Assembly (NCBI GenBank): GCA_963678705.1
Contig: OY783212.1
Span: forward strand, 10,602,001-10,666,000
DNA: 64,000 nt
DNA from: Panorpa germanica
Lineage: Eukaryota > Arthropoda > Insecta > Mecoptera > Panorpidae
Direction of reading: 5' to 3'
Shown: piece by piece, positions 12,795-25,048 of the stretch
Layout of the letters: each line of letters starts with the position of its first letter
Position numbering within the stretch: position 1 is the first letter of the stretch
Position numbers and translations under genes: made by a program
The notes under the pieces: generated by a model
What the model was told of the DNA's origin: nothing
The model's database searches: none
The model's input: the letters and a program-made list of their open reading frames with translations, nothing else

Positions 12795-14135
12795 GAATAA
12801 GATCTAAGTAAATGCATTTCATTACCTAATAGAGAAGTATCTTTCAGATGTTTTTAAATATTACTTTACAAAGTTAAATATGTTTGAAATAAACTTTCTT
12901 AATTGGTTTCGTTTGTTACAAATGTATCGAGTTTATTGATTAGGTTTGTCTATTAGAAAAACTACTGAATTCTGATTTTATTCGATGGAAGTAAATTTAA
13001 AATTATGTAGTTGAATATAGAGTTCAACTCTATAGTAAAGTAAAAATTGGTTTTGAATAGTTTTAACGCCGGGCTAATTCCAAAAATACCTGACTTTATT
13101 CATAGCAGTTATAGTTTTTGAGATACATGATTGATTTGGCTATGATTGTAAACTTTCTCTTCTTGTCTCTCTGTTTTATTTATTTCCTTGTAACAGGAGT
13201 GCTAAGGGTTACCAGAAGCTGACCTTTTGGAAGTGTTATGTTTCTGGGAAATTCAACGGACAAATCAACGGACCTCTGCATATTAAGTTAGGAATCAATT
13301 TGGGAAGGTTTTGGCTACTTCTGTTATAAACAAGAAAAATATTCTAAATACATTATAAAAACATTTTTACATATTGCATGCACCAAAATTTTTGTTGGGT
13401 AATTTAATTGTAACTAGATTTTTTTTCTTCCCAACTAGGTTATACCAATTAGGCAAAACTGATATTACTCTATTTATTTTTACAATGGTCTCTTAATTTT
13501 TACGTTAGGTTATCCTAACCACATTGGGGCCCAATTGGGTCAAGACATATGTTAAGGGCAATCCCAGTGAAATTTCTAGTCAGATATTTTGATAAAGATT
13601 GAGTAAACTTTTAAAATAAACATCGAGGCTCTCAACACTCTATATTTTATTACTATATCGTATATACACTATGTAAATGTACAAATATAATCACATTATT
13701 AATTTAGCTTTATTTCACAACTATGTGCAACATGCCTCGTACAACGTACTTTAGACTCTTAACACGGTAACAAGATATATTTCTTCACTTTTACATAAAA
13801 TATTTAGTTTTAACAATGAAAACAACAAGGCATCACCTAGGTCAAAGATAGTCATCCGTAAATTAATTTATTATTACTGAGTGTTCTCTCTCTCTCTCTT
13901 ACTTTACGGGTCTGAGTTACTCGTACCATACTTTGGGTTTGCAACATACCTTATTTCTGTGTGAAACACACCCTTCTAAATAAAGTAAAGATTATTTCAC
14001 AATTTCTTTAGAAGTTAAACTGCAAATATTACGAGTGTTATACGTCAGCAGTGTTATTTACATTCCACAGCCACAAAACTGTATTATAGTGTTAACGACT
14101 AAACTAGAATTATTAATTAAATTATTATTAAACTA

Positions 14136-14388
14136 CCCAGTAAACAATTTGGTGAAGTGCCCTATTTAGTGACGTTTCTATCACTATTTCACTTCAATTA
14201 TAGTTCGCATCAACTTTATCTTCATTTGTATTCCGACAGGTGGAGTAAGTTCGCCATTTGTAGCAGATAAAGTAGACATTTTATATGAAAAAATGTGAGA
14301 AACTGAACTATAAATGAACTCTTGTAGACAAAAAAATCATGACGCATCTTCAGTATGATGTCAAAGTGACTCCAAAATGTTTACTGGG
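14136..14388. mobile_element. Non-autonomous DNA element with CCCAGTAAACA ends
   Basis: The left end CCCAGTAAACAATTTGG and the complement of the right end, CCCAGTAAACATTTTGG, agree at 16 of 17 positions across 253 bp. There is no long open frame. No perfect target duplication is visible. Confidence 0.6.
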
Positions 14389-14659
14389 AACATAGCACAT
14401 TCAATGCATTTATTTTATTTAATTCGTTGAACGTAATTTTATTGTACAAAACATTTGCCTTTAATGAAAGTCTAACACTGTTTGCAGAATTGTAGTCTTG
14501 GTCTACTACTCGAACCACAAATCGTGAACAGATTTATAATTGAAGTAGTAGTTAGTTATAATTAAGTAGAATAAAATGAGAAGTGATTACATTTATTGTG
14601 AACTGGTATTAACACTCATGTTCACTTAAGTTATGTCCTAATAAAGTGATATAAATGTT

Positions 14660-15000
14660 GGTATTCTACTTTATGCAGCGACGTACCGAGCAAAGGAAAT
14701 TGGACGCAAACGTCTCTGATAAATTTACTGTAGCAAATGTAGTAGGTAGAGCAGGTCGTAGGGCGTAGGGCGTAGGGGAACGTAGGGTCGGGATAGCGGT
14801 GTGGTATTGGTTCATAGTTGGAAATGGTACTGAGACAGGCTTCTCAACTTCTGGCTGCTCTACAAGAAATTATATCAGAAGATACCTACACCCCAGGATT
14901 GTGAGGTATCCAGCAACACCAGAGAACTGAGAGCCGAGAATCAACCGTTCCCGCTCCCGTACCCACTCAACCCTCCACGGATTCAGCCACGGTAGAAGGG
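14660..15000. other. GC-rich island of unknown origin
   Basis: Includes a short GTAGGGC direct repeat near 14757-14790 and a plus-strand 26-codon frame MVLRQASQLLAALQEIISED that then stops. It looks like the end of a decayed gene or transposon, but no family is recognised. Confidence 0.2.
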
Positions 15001-15461
15001 TCATATTCAAGTTATTTCAATTATATTATAATGAAAATTGTATGAAATGTAATATTTATGCTTTAATACATTATTATTTCATACAAATTAGAATATTTCT
15101 ATGTAATTTATAAAATAAGAATCTTGTTTCTTTCTTTTGTTCTTTTAAGTGGTTTTATTTTATTATCTGTGTTAACAAATTATTACTGTTATTAATATCT
15201 TACAGCACAACTGCACATTGTGTAGCTTCTTAGGATTTCGGTCCTTTTTTTGCCCTTTACATTACACTATCAATATCTACATAATTATCTTTACATTACA
15301 ATAACACGTTAAACTTTAAATCTCGTCACGCTCCATATCCTGTCAACAATCAAGCACACTGACCACGTAGGAATTTCCACATCATAATATATTAGTTTTT
15401 AATATTTTTTTAAAATAGAAACATTTTTGACAGAGTATGGTTTAAATGAAGGTATATGGAA

Positions 15462-15622
15462 ACCATTGCTTAATTTACGATTATTTGTATAATTGTGTGA
15501 GCACATAATCAATTTAATTTTGATAACAACAAAACGCAGAAAATATCTGGGTATAGGGCTCGAACCTGAAGACACAGTAGCCTGACGCGCAGCAATATCA
15601 CGGCGACTGTCGTTTGAAAGTA
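15462..15622 (-). mobile_element. tRNA-derived SINE-like copy with inverted B box
   Basis: At 15556-15566 the minus strand reads GGTTCGAGCCC, a good match to the RNA polymerase III B box (GGTTCGANTCC). The flanking words (GAAGACACAG, ATAATCAATTTAATTTTGAT, ACCATTGCTTAATT) are shared with the copy at 4195-4490. Confidence 0.5.
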
Positions 15623-16946
15623 AGTTTAAACTGTGGACATATTTAAAATGTTCTCATATATTATATTTAGATCTAATTCATAGTAAATAACTTGAAGTAT
15701 AAAAAACTCGAATAATGAAATTACATAGTTTCAGCTTACTAATCGTTATCTAACCAAGGGTATAAGTTTAAACGCTTTAGCAGGCTTCAAATGTCGATAA
15801 TAATTATATTGATGAATATATATCACTAGATTTTGCTAATGTCACTGTTTTGAATCGATCTGGTCAGTTCAATGTTTATGTAGACAGAAATTTGACGTCG
15901 ACACTAGAGTCTCTAGAGCTTTCATGAAAGGGGCCATGAAGTGTAGCTTCGAGTTGTGGACACCAGAGGGATAGGGGTTCTTCTTTTGTGTGAGTACACG
16001 CGTTACTTCTTCACATTTGCTGACGATGTCTACAGCTATTTACATACACTTTAAAAAAGATCAGAGCCGCACTTTGGCTTTTATTCTGAATTATATTTTA
16101 TAATGTCTAATATTTGTACATATCTTGAAAACAATTTTTCTAAATCTTGTATTTTATACGATTCGTTGGAATCTTATATGATTCTTGTAAAATTATAGTG
16201 TAATAAGTCGAAAGGACGATGTCATGTAGAGGATGTTATTTGTTCTCTAGGTACAAATTGGATATTTATAAAATTCACATTATGGGAAAATATTACTCGT
16301 ATAATATCTTTAAATCGGTTTTTATTAAACACCGTTTTTTTCAAGTTTATCAGTAAAGAATAAAAAAAATATTAACCAATTTTTGGGCAAAAAGCATTTC
16401 TACTGTGAACAAATCACATAAAACTGTTACCACTAAACGCAAAACGTAAACTCATTTATTATTTAATGTAATTAATGTAATTTTTATCTTAAAGATAACT
16501 TTTGTTATGTAATCTTCTAACATGATAATAACCTAAAAAATTTAATGTAAAAGGTAAACTTCTTTATGTTAAACACCTGGGTATATACTCGCACACATTT
16601 TCATTTATATTTTGTACAAATTGTTATGGATTATTTTAGAATACTTTACCAGATCCAGGCACCTACTAGTCTCTTTTCTTGTCATAATGATCATTCCTTC
16701 CTATGCTTCACAAAACTCTATGAATTTCTTCTTTGCATATTAAATAAACATGTTTGTCAGAATCAGCATAAAGAATTACGTCAAGAACTATTATAAATTG
16801 TGCATTTATTTCAATTTTTAATAAAATTAACAACTGTATAGCACTTCGAATATTAAAGAAAAAATGCATTTTAATTTTGATGCCAAGTTTTGTTACCCAA
16901 AAAAGAAAATCCAAGAAATTGTCCAAGAAAGCTAAAAAATTCATTA

Positions 16947-17447
16947 TTAGTAAATTTGGCCCTGACAACGACCCTTTCCGTCAGTTGATGCTCGGGCTGT
17001 CGTCACGGACCCTCCCTTGATCATAGAGTGACATTTTAGGTTCAGGGTGGCAGCTAGGGTGGCTGCGACGAACCGACGATAACGCATAGAATTAATTATG
17101 TGTAAAGTCATATGGGATATATGGATACGGATGTTTGGTTTCTCCAGCAGCTCCATCATCTCCTCCAGCGGCAATACTAATACTTGTTTACTTTCTAATA
17201 TGATCTGTATGAGGAATCTTTGTACCAGACGACGGCGACAGAGCAGACATGGCCGGGCTGGAGGACAAGTGAGGAATATAAAAGATTCTTTTCGTCTACA
17301 TGTATATTTCATATTTTTTAATGACAGGCTTGTTTGTTGTTTGTTCAGGAATGAAACGAAATCATGCAAGGGATACCAACTATGCAGGAAACAGGGGATC
17401 AAATAAATTATATGTTCAGTTGTTTCCTTTCTGAAAACCGAAGACAT
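16947..17447 (-). pseudogene. GC-rich island with long but unconvincing open frame
   Basis: About 450 bp (16970-17420) are richer in GC than the surroundings and open on both strands. The minus-strand product of up to 166 codons has pieces such as LVQRFLIQIILESKQVLVL and FVAATLAATLNLKCHS, with no domain I can recognise. A decayed transposon gene is the likeliest explanation. Confidence 0.2.
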
Positions 17448-18864
17448 AAAAAAAACTGGGAAACATGGAATATTTTTGATATTGTGTGATCACTGACCAG
17501 TGGGTGATATCTACATTGATCATTATTTTTTAAGAGCTCAATTTTTTTGAAATTTTTATCTGCCGATTGCCGAGTGCCGATTTTTGTGTGACCCCGAGTG
17601 GGCTTGAAAATTGTATTAAAAAATGGGTTTTTCAACTTTAGTTTTGTGAAATACCAAACATGGTTAATTAACGAAACATGTAATCCAGGATATTCCTTGG
17701 TTCAATACAGTTACTCGAAAAAATATGAGAGCTAAGAAACAAAGGTATCAACTAAGCCACAATAATAACCCACAGGCAACTGAGTTATTGAAAAGTCTGC
17801 CCTGAATAAGTCAAATTGTGAGTTAATGAATCAAAAGTGTATGAATGCAGAAAAATTGTCAACATTCACAAAATTACATTGAAATCATCACTATTTTAAA
17901 TTAACGTAATGATTATAATCTTTCATAGATAAATATTACTCCTGAATAGATGGCATCATGAATAACTGATTGAATATAGGGTACGTATTATGTATTCAAA
18001 ACAATTTATTTGACGTACGCATGGTTGATGCGAGAGTGCTGTATCTTCTGATTGGGATCCTAAACTAGCGTTATATTTTCTGAGTTTGATTGTTGGAAAG
18101 TTTAATTGTTTATTTACTCATAAGCATAAAAACTAATTTGGCATATTGCGCCTGAATTGGTGTCAACAAACATAACCTAATATTGCAGGAATCATGAGTG
18201 TTCATGTTTATGTATATTTTATTCAAAGATATCTAAAAGCATACAGTTTTATTCACTCCTTTTATTTTATCCGCTTGTTCTGAAAACTAACTTATAGCAA
18301 GGTACAAATAATTTTTTCTATGTTTTATTTTCATTTTTCTATATCCATTTTTTTTTGCTACCAATAAAATCAAATCATTTTATTTAGTCAGTTAACTAGT
18401 TAACAATAAATCACTGTATTGTCAGGCTACCATCCCCATGGTTATTTTTGATTACGCAGCAGTAGCTACCCCTATTTAATCGTTTTGTGTTTACTATATT
18501 TATGCTATTGATACGTAGACCTCACCTCTTTATTACAACCCTTCTGTAACACCCCGTGTACATTTATTCAGGGTGAAAATATTTTAACTGTGTTTCTGTT
18601 ATCGGCATAATCATTTGAATGATTTTTTACAATGGAAATTGTCATAATACGTAGTGTATAAAATGAAATTGATAATACATAATCAACAGGGTGTGTCGGA
18701 TTGGAATATAAGTTAATGTGGCTTCCAATAAAATGGATTAATACTTAACAATATGAAATAATGAAAAAGCAATATTTCTATCGTAAGTTTACGTAAGTAT
18801 AGAATTCTTTCATTTTAAATAACTACGCGTGTCTGACTTTTATACGATTTAAAATTCTATGATT

Positions 18865-19275
18865 TTAGAGCATATCGAACATAACTACATTAAAAAATTT
18901 CAAGAAAATGTAATTTCATATTTTGAAAAAAATGTCCATGAAAATAAAAAAGCTCGCGTAAATGCTAGAATCGCTTAGATATTTAAAATGTAATGGAACA
19001 GATCTTTACTTTAGAGAATGTCGAACATAACTGTATCGAAAATTGCAAGGAAATGCAATTTTTTTCTTTTGAAAAAAATGTTCATGAAAATGTAAAAGTT
19101 CGCATAAAAGCTAGAATCGCGTAGTTATTTAAAATGTAATAAAACAGATTTTCATTTTAGAGCATGACGAACATAATTGCATAATAAATTATCAAAGTAA
19201 TGGAATTTTTCTTTTAGAGAAGTATGCCCATGAATTTAAGAAAGATTGCGTAAAAGGTAAAATTTTAAATATGAA
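18865..19275. repeat. Tandem repeat with 146-bp period, nearly three copies
   Basis: Units begin TTAGAGCATATCGAACATAA (18865), TTAGAGAATGTCGAACATAA (19011) and TTAGAGCATGACGAACATAA (19157), exactly 146 bp apart. Each unit also carries GAAAAAAATGT.CATGAAAAT and a GCTAGAATCGC word. The copies have diverged. Confidence 0.8.
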
Positions 19276-20200
19276 ATAAAGATTTATGAAATAAAAAACA
19301 TACATTTTATAGGTTATTTATAATATGATTTATTAAACAATTAATATACAAATAGAAAAATTATAGTGCGTTTTTGTTACAACTAGGATTTAATTTAAAT
19401 TTCATTAAATTTTCATAAATAAAATATCTTCTTCTTCAGTAGATTACCTTATTAGATGTACTGCTAAAAATATATTTCACTTTAAAAATACATTTATTTT
19501 GTTTAAGGCATAGAAAAACTATAGTTTAGAGAAGTTGACAAAATTAGGATTAGATTTTTTTAAATATATAAATTTTAGCATATTCAACTTAGATTATTTG
19601 GTCAAAATACTTTCATAATATTTATACTTCTACCTAACTACACATGATGGCAGCACCACTGATCGATTGGAATATTAAAACAATAAATTTATATCTTTTA
19701 ATTAAAACCAAGCTTTTTTCATTAATAATTAATTGAAAACGAGCTGATGATATTAAAAAAAAACATTTCGAATTTTACATTTTAATAAATATCGATTTAA
19801 ATTCATGATTAGTACCATCCACTTATTTTCTATAGATACATACATATGTGTAGTTTTTGTCAACATTAAAAACCATTTTTTATAAAAAACTCTTTCTTGT
19901 TATTTTTCCTTTTAAAGTAAAAAAGTAAAGTCGTTTTAAAAAATTTAGTCCAGAAAATGTTGTAAAAAGAAATATATTCTCAAAGAAATAATCGTATCTT
20001 TCAACTTTAGTCATTTTAAGACACGACATTTTATTATACTGGATGAACCAGAATATTCTCCCGGCTCTGCTCCAGACGCCTGTCTCTGTGGAAGATACAA
20101 CTCGCCCAACACACACCCACGCAGGCTACTCACACACACGCACTACGCACGACGTACACGCAGGCAATTTATTTGCGTTAGTGCGGTAATCTGTACTTAC

Positions 20201-20273
20201 GGTTGAGTTCATCCGGATACCGATAGGAGTCTCCCCCTTCTCTCCGACTGTCTTCCTCAGCATTCTTCATCAT
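20201..20273 (-). CDS. Probable first coding exon of an unidentified gene (MMKNAEEDSRREGG...)
   Basis: On the minus strand ATGATG at 20268-20273 opens a frame MMKNAEEDSRREGGDSYRYP-DELN that reaches a consensus donor, AACC|GTAAGTACAG, after 24 codons and one base. The first ATG was chosen because an in-frame TAA (20280-20282) lies two codons upstream. The exon and about 100 nt on either side are GC-rich, unlike the rest of the window, as often seen near a 5' end. The peptide is hydrophilic and acidic/basic mixed; I cannot name the gene. If not spliced it stops after seven more codons. The next exon should lie further left, perhaps outside the window. It could also be an alternative first exon of a distant gene. 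Confidence 0.5.
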
Positions 20274-20279
20274 GTAAGC

Positions 20280-20309
20280 TTACGAATGTGGAACTGGAAA
20301 CTGTGCCAT
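20280..20309 (-). promoter_or_regulatory. Upstream small ORF (MAQFPVPHS) before the candidate start codon
   Basis: A ten-codon ATG-to-TAA frame lies in the putative 5' UTR, ending 6 nt before the ATGATG of the candidate first exon and in the same frame. Such a uORF could damp translation of the main frame. It is only meaningful if the exon call is right. Confidence 0.3.
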
Positions 20310-20489
20310 TGTACCGTGTACCGTGCGTTCCTTCCGAAGAAACAGTTTCTTGGCTAACCAGGAATTGTTTTTAAAAAGTACGCATTGAATAACACCGGAT
20401 ATGTGAAAGCAAGACTTTCTTGATAGGGTTATATCCACTACAAGTTAAATTAACTAACTTTTCTGGCTTTTATGCAAACAATAATAAAG

Positions 20490-21130
20490 TTAAAATAAGG
20501 TCGCTGATTATTCGAAAACCGTAACCGGAAATTAAAAACGAATTTTAATTTTGAAATCAGTATAAAAAACTACGTTAGAAAATATATATGAAATGTGAAA
20601 ATAAGAATAACTCTTGTTACTTTTCATAAAAAAAATAAAAAATAGTTCGTCAATAGAATGCATTTATAGTAGTTTTGAATGCTGATTTCAATATGCAATT
20701 TATTTTAATATAACTGTTTTGGTTTACGAGATATGAGCATATTAAAGTCAAAATTAATTATTGCTTTAAACGCTAATTATTCGAAAACCTTAACAGATAA
20801 TCTAAAATTACTTTCTTTCTTGGAATCAGCATAAAAAATTTCGTTAGAAGACATATATCATTTGTTAAAATAAGGTAAAAGTTTTTTTCTGGTAAAATAT
20901 ATTAAAGGCTCTTGTTAATTTCATAAAAATTGAAAAAAAATTATCTCATTTTTATAACGGTTTTTGAGATATTTTTTGAATGCTTATCTCAAATTTTCTT
21001 TTTTTACGAGATATCGACATAATAAATTCGAATCATAATAGATTTTAAAAATACCTTTTCTTTTTGAATTCAGCATAGAAAAAAAACTACGTTAAGATAC
21101 ATAAATCATTTAAAAAGTTTAATTTCAGGA
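20490..21130. repeat. Tandem repeat array, period about 268 bp (array A)
   Basis: GATTATTCGAAAACCGTAAC (20506) recurs as AATTATTCGAAAACCTTAAC (20774), followed in both by a GAAATCAG.ATAAAAAA block, a GTTAGAA.A.ATATAT block and a TTTACGAGATAT word; a third partial unit follows. Confidence 0.7.
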
Positions 21131-21660
21131 AAATAAAATTCATGAATTTAAAATATGTTCAATAAATTTCAGAAAAGCGCAGATTTCTTTTATTAATTTA
21201 ACGTGTAGAGAATTTGACCTCATATACATAAATGCGCATGTAGACAAATGAAATTATTTTTGAATGTTTTAATACATTTACCAAATGTGATGAAATGAAG
21301 GGCTCAAAAATAGCTCAAATGTGCATGAGTGTGACAGGGATATATTTCTGACTATGGTGAATTATAAAACTGAGTAAAAGGTAGAAAAATTATATTACCG
21401 TAACAATAGGCTCCAGGGATTTCACAAATTGAATGATTCTGAATTATTGGATGAACAGGATGTCAAATTACACGGCCAATTAGCGAAGAGATATTCAGTG
21501 ACGCACGTCGAAAAGATAACTAACTCTCATTTTATAATATGAAGTGCAACAACCATAAAATTTCATTTTAAATTCGCTAGATTTGATGCTTCGGATATAT
21601 GACTATTAGTAAGCAGTGGAAATTGAATAATAAGGTACAGGAAGTCTCCATGTAAGAGTA

Positions 21661-21745
21661 CCCAAGTAGAAAATTGTCATGCAGTGCAGCTTTCCACTTG
21701 CTAATTGTGTCACAAGGTAATTCCATGGTTCATTTTCTACTTCTC
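21661..21745. mobile_element. TA-inserting MITE, copy 2
   Basis: TA then CCCAAGTAGAAAATTGTCAT at the left; CATTTTCTACTTCTCA at the right, with CACTTGCTAATTGTGTCACA inside. An 85-bp half-size member of the family. Confidence 0.55.
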
Positions 21746-22564
21746 ATGTTTAAATTCGGCTATTCCAGAACGGTTATCTGAGATCGAGTTGCTCTCGAAG
21801 AAACCCTATTGAAAATGCCTAACCACTAACTATACAATATATAAGCTCTACGTCTATATAAGCTCTAAGTTGTACCCGATAATCAGTTTAGTGTACAGAA
21901 AGCTTAGTCAGCTGAGCTTTATACATAACACTAACTTATGATGCGTTACATAAGCTAATAACTAAAATAAAATATCTATAAAATGACAAGAACGCATAAA
22001 AAGTACAAATAAAAAACGTAGCCGCGTTTATACTATTAAACTCTCTTCAAATAAAAAAGTAACAGCAACTTTCTAAATACTTTGCATCATTTTCCAATTA
22101 AAACTTCTTTGCTTATGTCATTTTAAAATAGTTGAAAAAAAAATGTTTCAAATTAAGTAAAAGCAAAACCTGAAAGGTCGCGGTGGTGACATCTGTGACA
22201 CGTAAACAGAAACAAACTCTGTTAGGCATATTACGAAAAGATTATATAATTTTCCAAACAACTCCAGAAAAAAGCTTGGCATGATTATACATAGTCTGCG
22301 GGCAACGAGACGAGTGGGGCGACAGAGGAGAGATACAGGGAAAGAGGATTTCAAAGTTGTATTTATTTTCTCTTTTTTGTTGTTTGTGTGGCCAGATGTT
22401 AAACATGAATGTTTTATAAGTTTTAATTAAAGTGATATTAATAGTCTCGTTATAATTCAGCTATTTATACAGTACTAATTTAAATAAACATTGTCCGCTA
22501 CTTTGTTGGTTGCATATTGTTAGATGTGGTAAACTTAAATGCAGGGCCGAATCTCGAATAGGCG

Positions 22565-23045
22565 TCGTTCGATAAGTAATGAGTTTAACAAGCCAAAATA
22601 AAAATGTGTTGTTTATTGAAAATTTTAGAGAATTATTGAGAATTTTAGATTTTAGTTTTGATTAATTTTTATTGGTTCTTCGCGTAGTTTTTTATTTTCA
22701 TACCAAATCTGTAATTTATTTTTCAATAGGTGTCTTGTATTTCGAGATATCAGCATGTTTAGGCTAAATAATGTTGATATTTATGACTCGTTTCCAGTTT
22801 TGAAATCAACGTAAAAAATATGATAGAAAATATATTTAATAAATCAAAATAAAAATGTGTTTTCAATAGAAAATATACAGCCATGTTAATTTCATAAGAA
22901 TTAAAATTTTGTTTTGTTAAAATTTTAATGATTTTTGACGCAGTGTCTTATGTTGATTCCAAAACTGCAATTTGTTTTTAAATTGGTCTCTGTGTTCTCG
23001 AGATATCAGCATGATCAGGTGTAAATAATGCAGATTATTGTTAAA
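22565..23045. repeat. Tandem repeat array, period about 255 bp (array B)
   Basis: Two units share CAAAATAAAAATGTGTT, GTATTTCGAGATATCAGCAT versus GTTCTCGAGATATCAGCATG, and CCAAAACTGCAATTTGTTTT-like words. The same words occur in array A, so both arrays come from one family separated by about 1.4 kb. Confidence 0.65.
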
Positions 23046-23092
23046 CACCTTGCAAAAATCATCATAGTACCATGCTGTTTATAATTTGATTT

Positions 23093-23110
23093 AAAAAAAA
23101 AAAAAAAAAA
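23093..23110. repeat. A18 tract
   Basis: Eighteen consecutive A on the plus strand, just after tandem array B; it could be a retroposon tail, but no body is recognised. Confidence 0.9.
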
Positions 23111-24948
23111 CGTTAAATCAATCATTTAGAGCAGTGTGAAGGCTGATTGCAAAATCAAAAGCCCATGTGTATGCTGTAACAAAATCGAATTGAAAACAAA
23201 AGGATCGCTGGAACAGTGAATGGCATTGGGCAGAGTGACCTGGACGCATTCAACGGACTCGTATTCGTTAACAATGTTTGTTTTGTAAAATTCATCAGCA
23301 GCTAATACAATTACTTGATCATTTTAATTCTGAGCGGGATTTCAATTATTCTCGTCCACTGATATTTATACGAACTTTCAATTAGGACCTTAGTACATGA
23401 CGCTGTGCTTCTCCTACTATATTTTTGACTAAAGATCTGGCGTTATGATATAATTTATTTTTTTTGACAGAAAATTTAATTTTTACTTACTTTTTTTAAC
23501 ATCCATTGATATTTTCCTCCCAACGAGTTGAATGTAGTTAATCCGAGGTCTTTTAGTTTATAAATACTGTACCATTTCTAGTTCTTATTCTACCTATATT
23601 ACTTGAGGATGGGCGGATGAAAGGGATGAAAGGCATTAAATAAAAACATTTGTATTATTTTTTGAACAATGTCCATATTATATTTATTATTATTTCCACA
23701 TACACACGGCACGTTGTGAACCTTGCTTAATCATTATAATAATCATATGTACATTGTACAATATATATATGTATCCATACATCGTCACACACGCATTGGA
23801 GCCCGTTACTTTATACGGACATAATATTATAATATATAATTTTTTTTTAATTATTTTATTATTTTATTATTATTTATTATTAATAATTATTATTAAATCA
23901 TAGTTTCCAATAATTTTAATGGTGCTTCTGTTTCTGTGCACATCAGCTTTCAAATTATCAAGTTTGTTTTTTAAAATATTTAAAGTTTTTATTTTTTATT
24001 AAACAACACAAGCATTTTTGTCTTTATATTGTTTTACAAAAACTTCTAAATTCTGTACATTCTTCAAATATATTTTTAAGCCATACTTTCATCATCATCT
24101 TGGGATTTTTTTTTATTATTATCATCATTTGTGTAAAATATCGTTTGATAAATTGTTAAATGTATGTACTACTTAATTGTTTATTGTATAATATATATTT
24201 ATATAATCATATAATTTTTTTTAATAATTTTATATAACTTTAAAAATTTCAAAGCTTATTGCTTTTTTATTGCAAAAAGCCGCCACAGGGGGCTTGTAAA
24301 AGAAAAGTAGTGCATGCATTGCGCGACATTTTATTGAAATTGATTGATTTATCTTTTTTCAACATGAACAATAAAATGTGGCGCTTCTATCTACTGGTGT
24401 CAGCGATGCGAATATTTATAGCAAAGATACACTGAAAGATGAATGCAGCGCTTCAAGTGACAGTAGCTTTGTAATTATGTAGCTCAAGGGCTAGTGCATT
24501 CGAGTCCTAACTCCACATACGTTCAAATAATATCACATTTGTCAAAAACAAATTAATATACACAACTAAACAATCTAAGATGTTCAAATATTATTTCAAT
24601 GTATGTGTAGCAAAGATTCAAACCAATTTAATAGATGAGATGTATTTGTCACTTGTGACGCTTTAACACTAGGTATAATAAATGTTTTGTAATGAATATT
24701 TATTTATTTAGCGTACGTTTGCAATAATTCCACCAATAAACATATAACATAAACATTCAGATATGATGATTGGTGATGAACAATTAATATTATATACATA
24801 TTCGATATAAGTGTTTTTATTTATACCAACGTTGCATTATATTTATATTAATAATAACTTATTAAAACACAAACATAGTTCAGTGCATTACAATCGTCAA
24901 TGTTCGGGTTTATCCGGCGAATGACGTTTGTCGAGCCAGAACTAGATC

Positions 24949-25048
24949 AACGCTGTTGGCAGCAATGAATTTCAAAGTTCACGGTTTTAAGGTTATGATT
25001 CTCTCAATGTTTAGATGAACGTTGGAAGTCAGGGCTGCCAACAACGCA
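24949..25048. repeat. Imperfect hairpin, arms about 35 nt
   Basis: The left arm CGCTGTTGGCAGC pairs with GCTGCCAACAACG at the right with one mismatch, and pairing continues inward with mismatches (CAAAGTTCA against TGAACGTTG). The loop is about 35 nt. The GC content is higher than in the flanks. It may be an old palindromic transposon or a structured RNA. Confidence 0.5.

Larger units (their letters stand above)
1..20200. other. Transposon-rich intron or intergenic DNA left of the unidentified first exon
   Basis: Apart from the repeats and islands listed separately, this is AT-rich DNA without a recognisable exon on either strand. If the exon at 20201-20273 is real, the region is probably its first intron. 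A GC-rich patch at 2565-2700 has a 30-codon plus-strand frame MDAPRRRVACLVVSLRDETD that I cannot assign. Patches at 9110-9340, 10420-10490, 11470-11610 and 15890-16050 are also GC-richer and unassigned. Confidence 0.5.

Noticed and set aside
18865-19275. CRISPR-like regular repeats.
   Set aside because: The 146-bp period, sequence drift across whole units and the eukaryotic context show an ordinary tandem repeat.
24470-24515. A tRNA-like stretch (TAGCTCAAGGG with CATTCGAGTCC).
   Set aside because: The A-box-like and B-box-like words are only about ten bases apart, too close for a tRNA gene, and no cloverleaf can be drawn.
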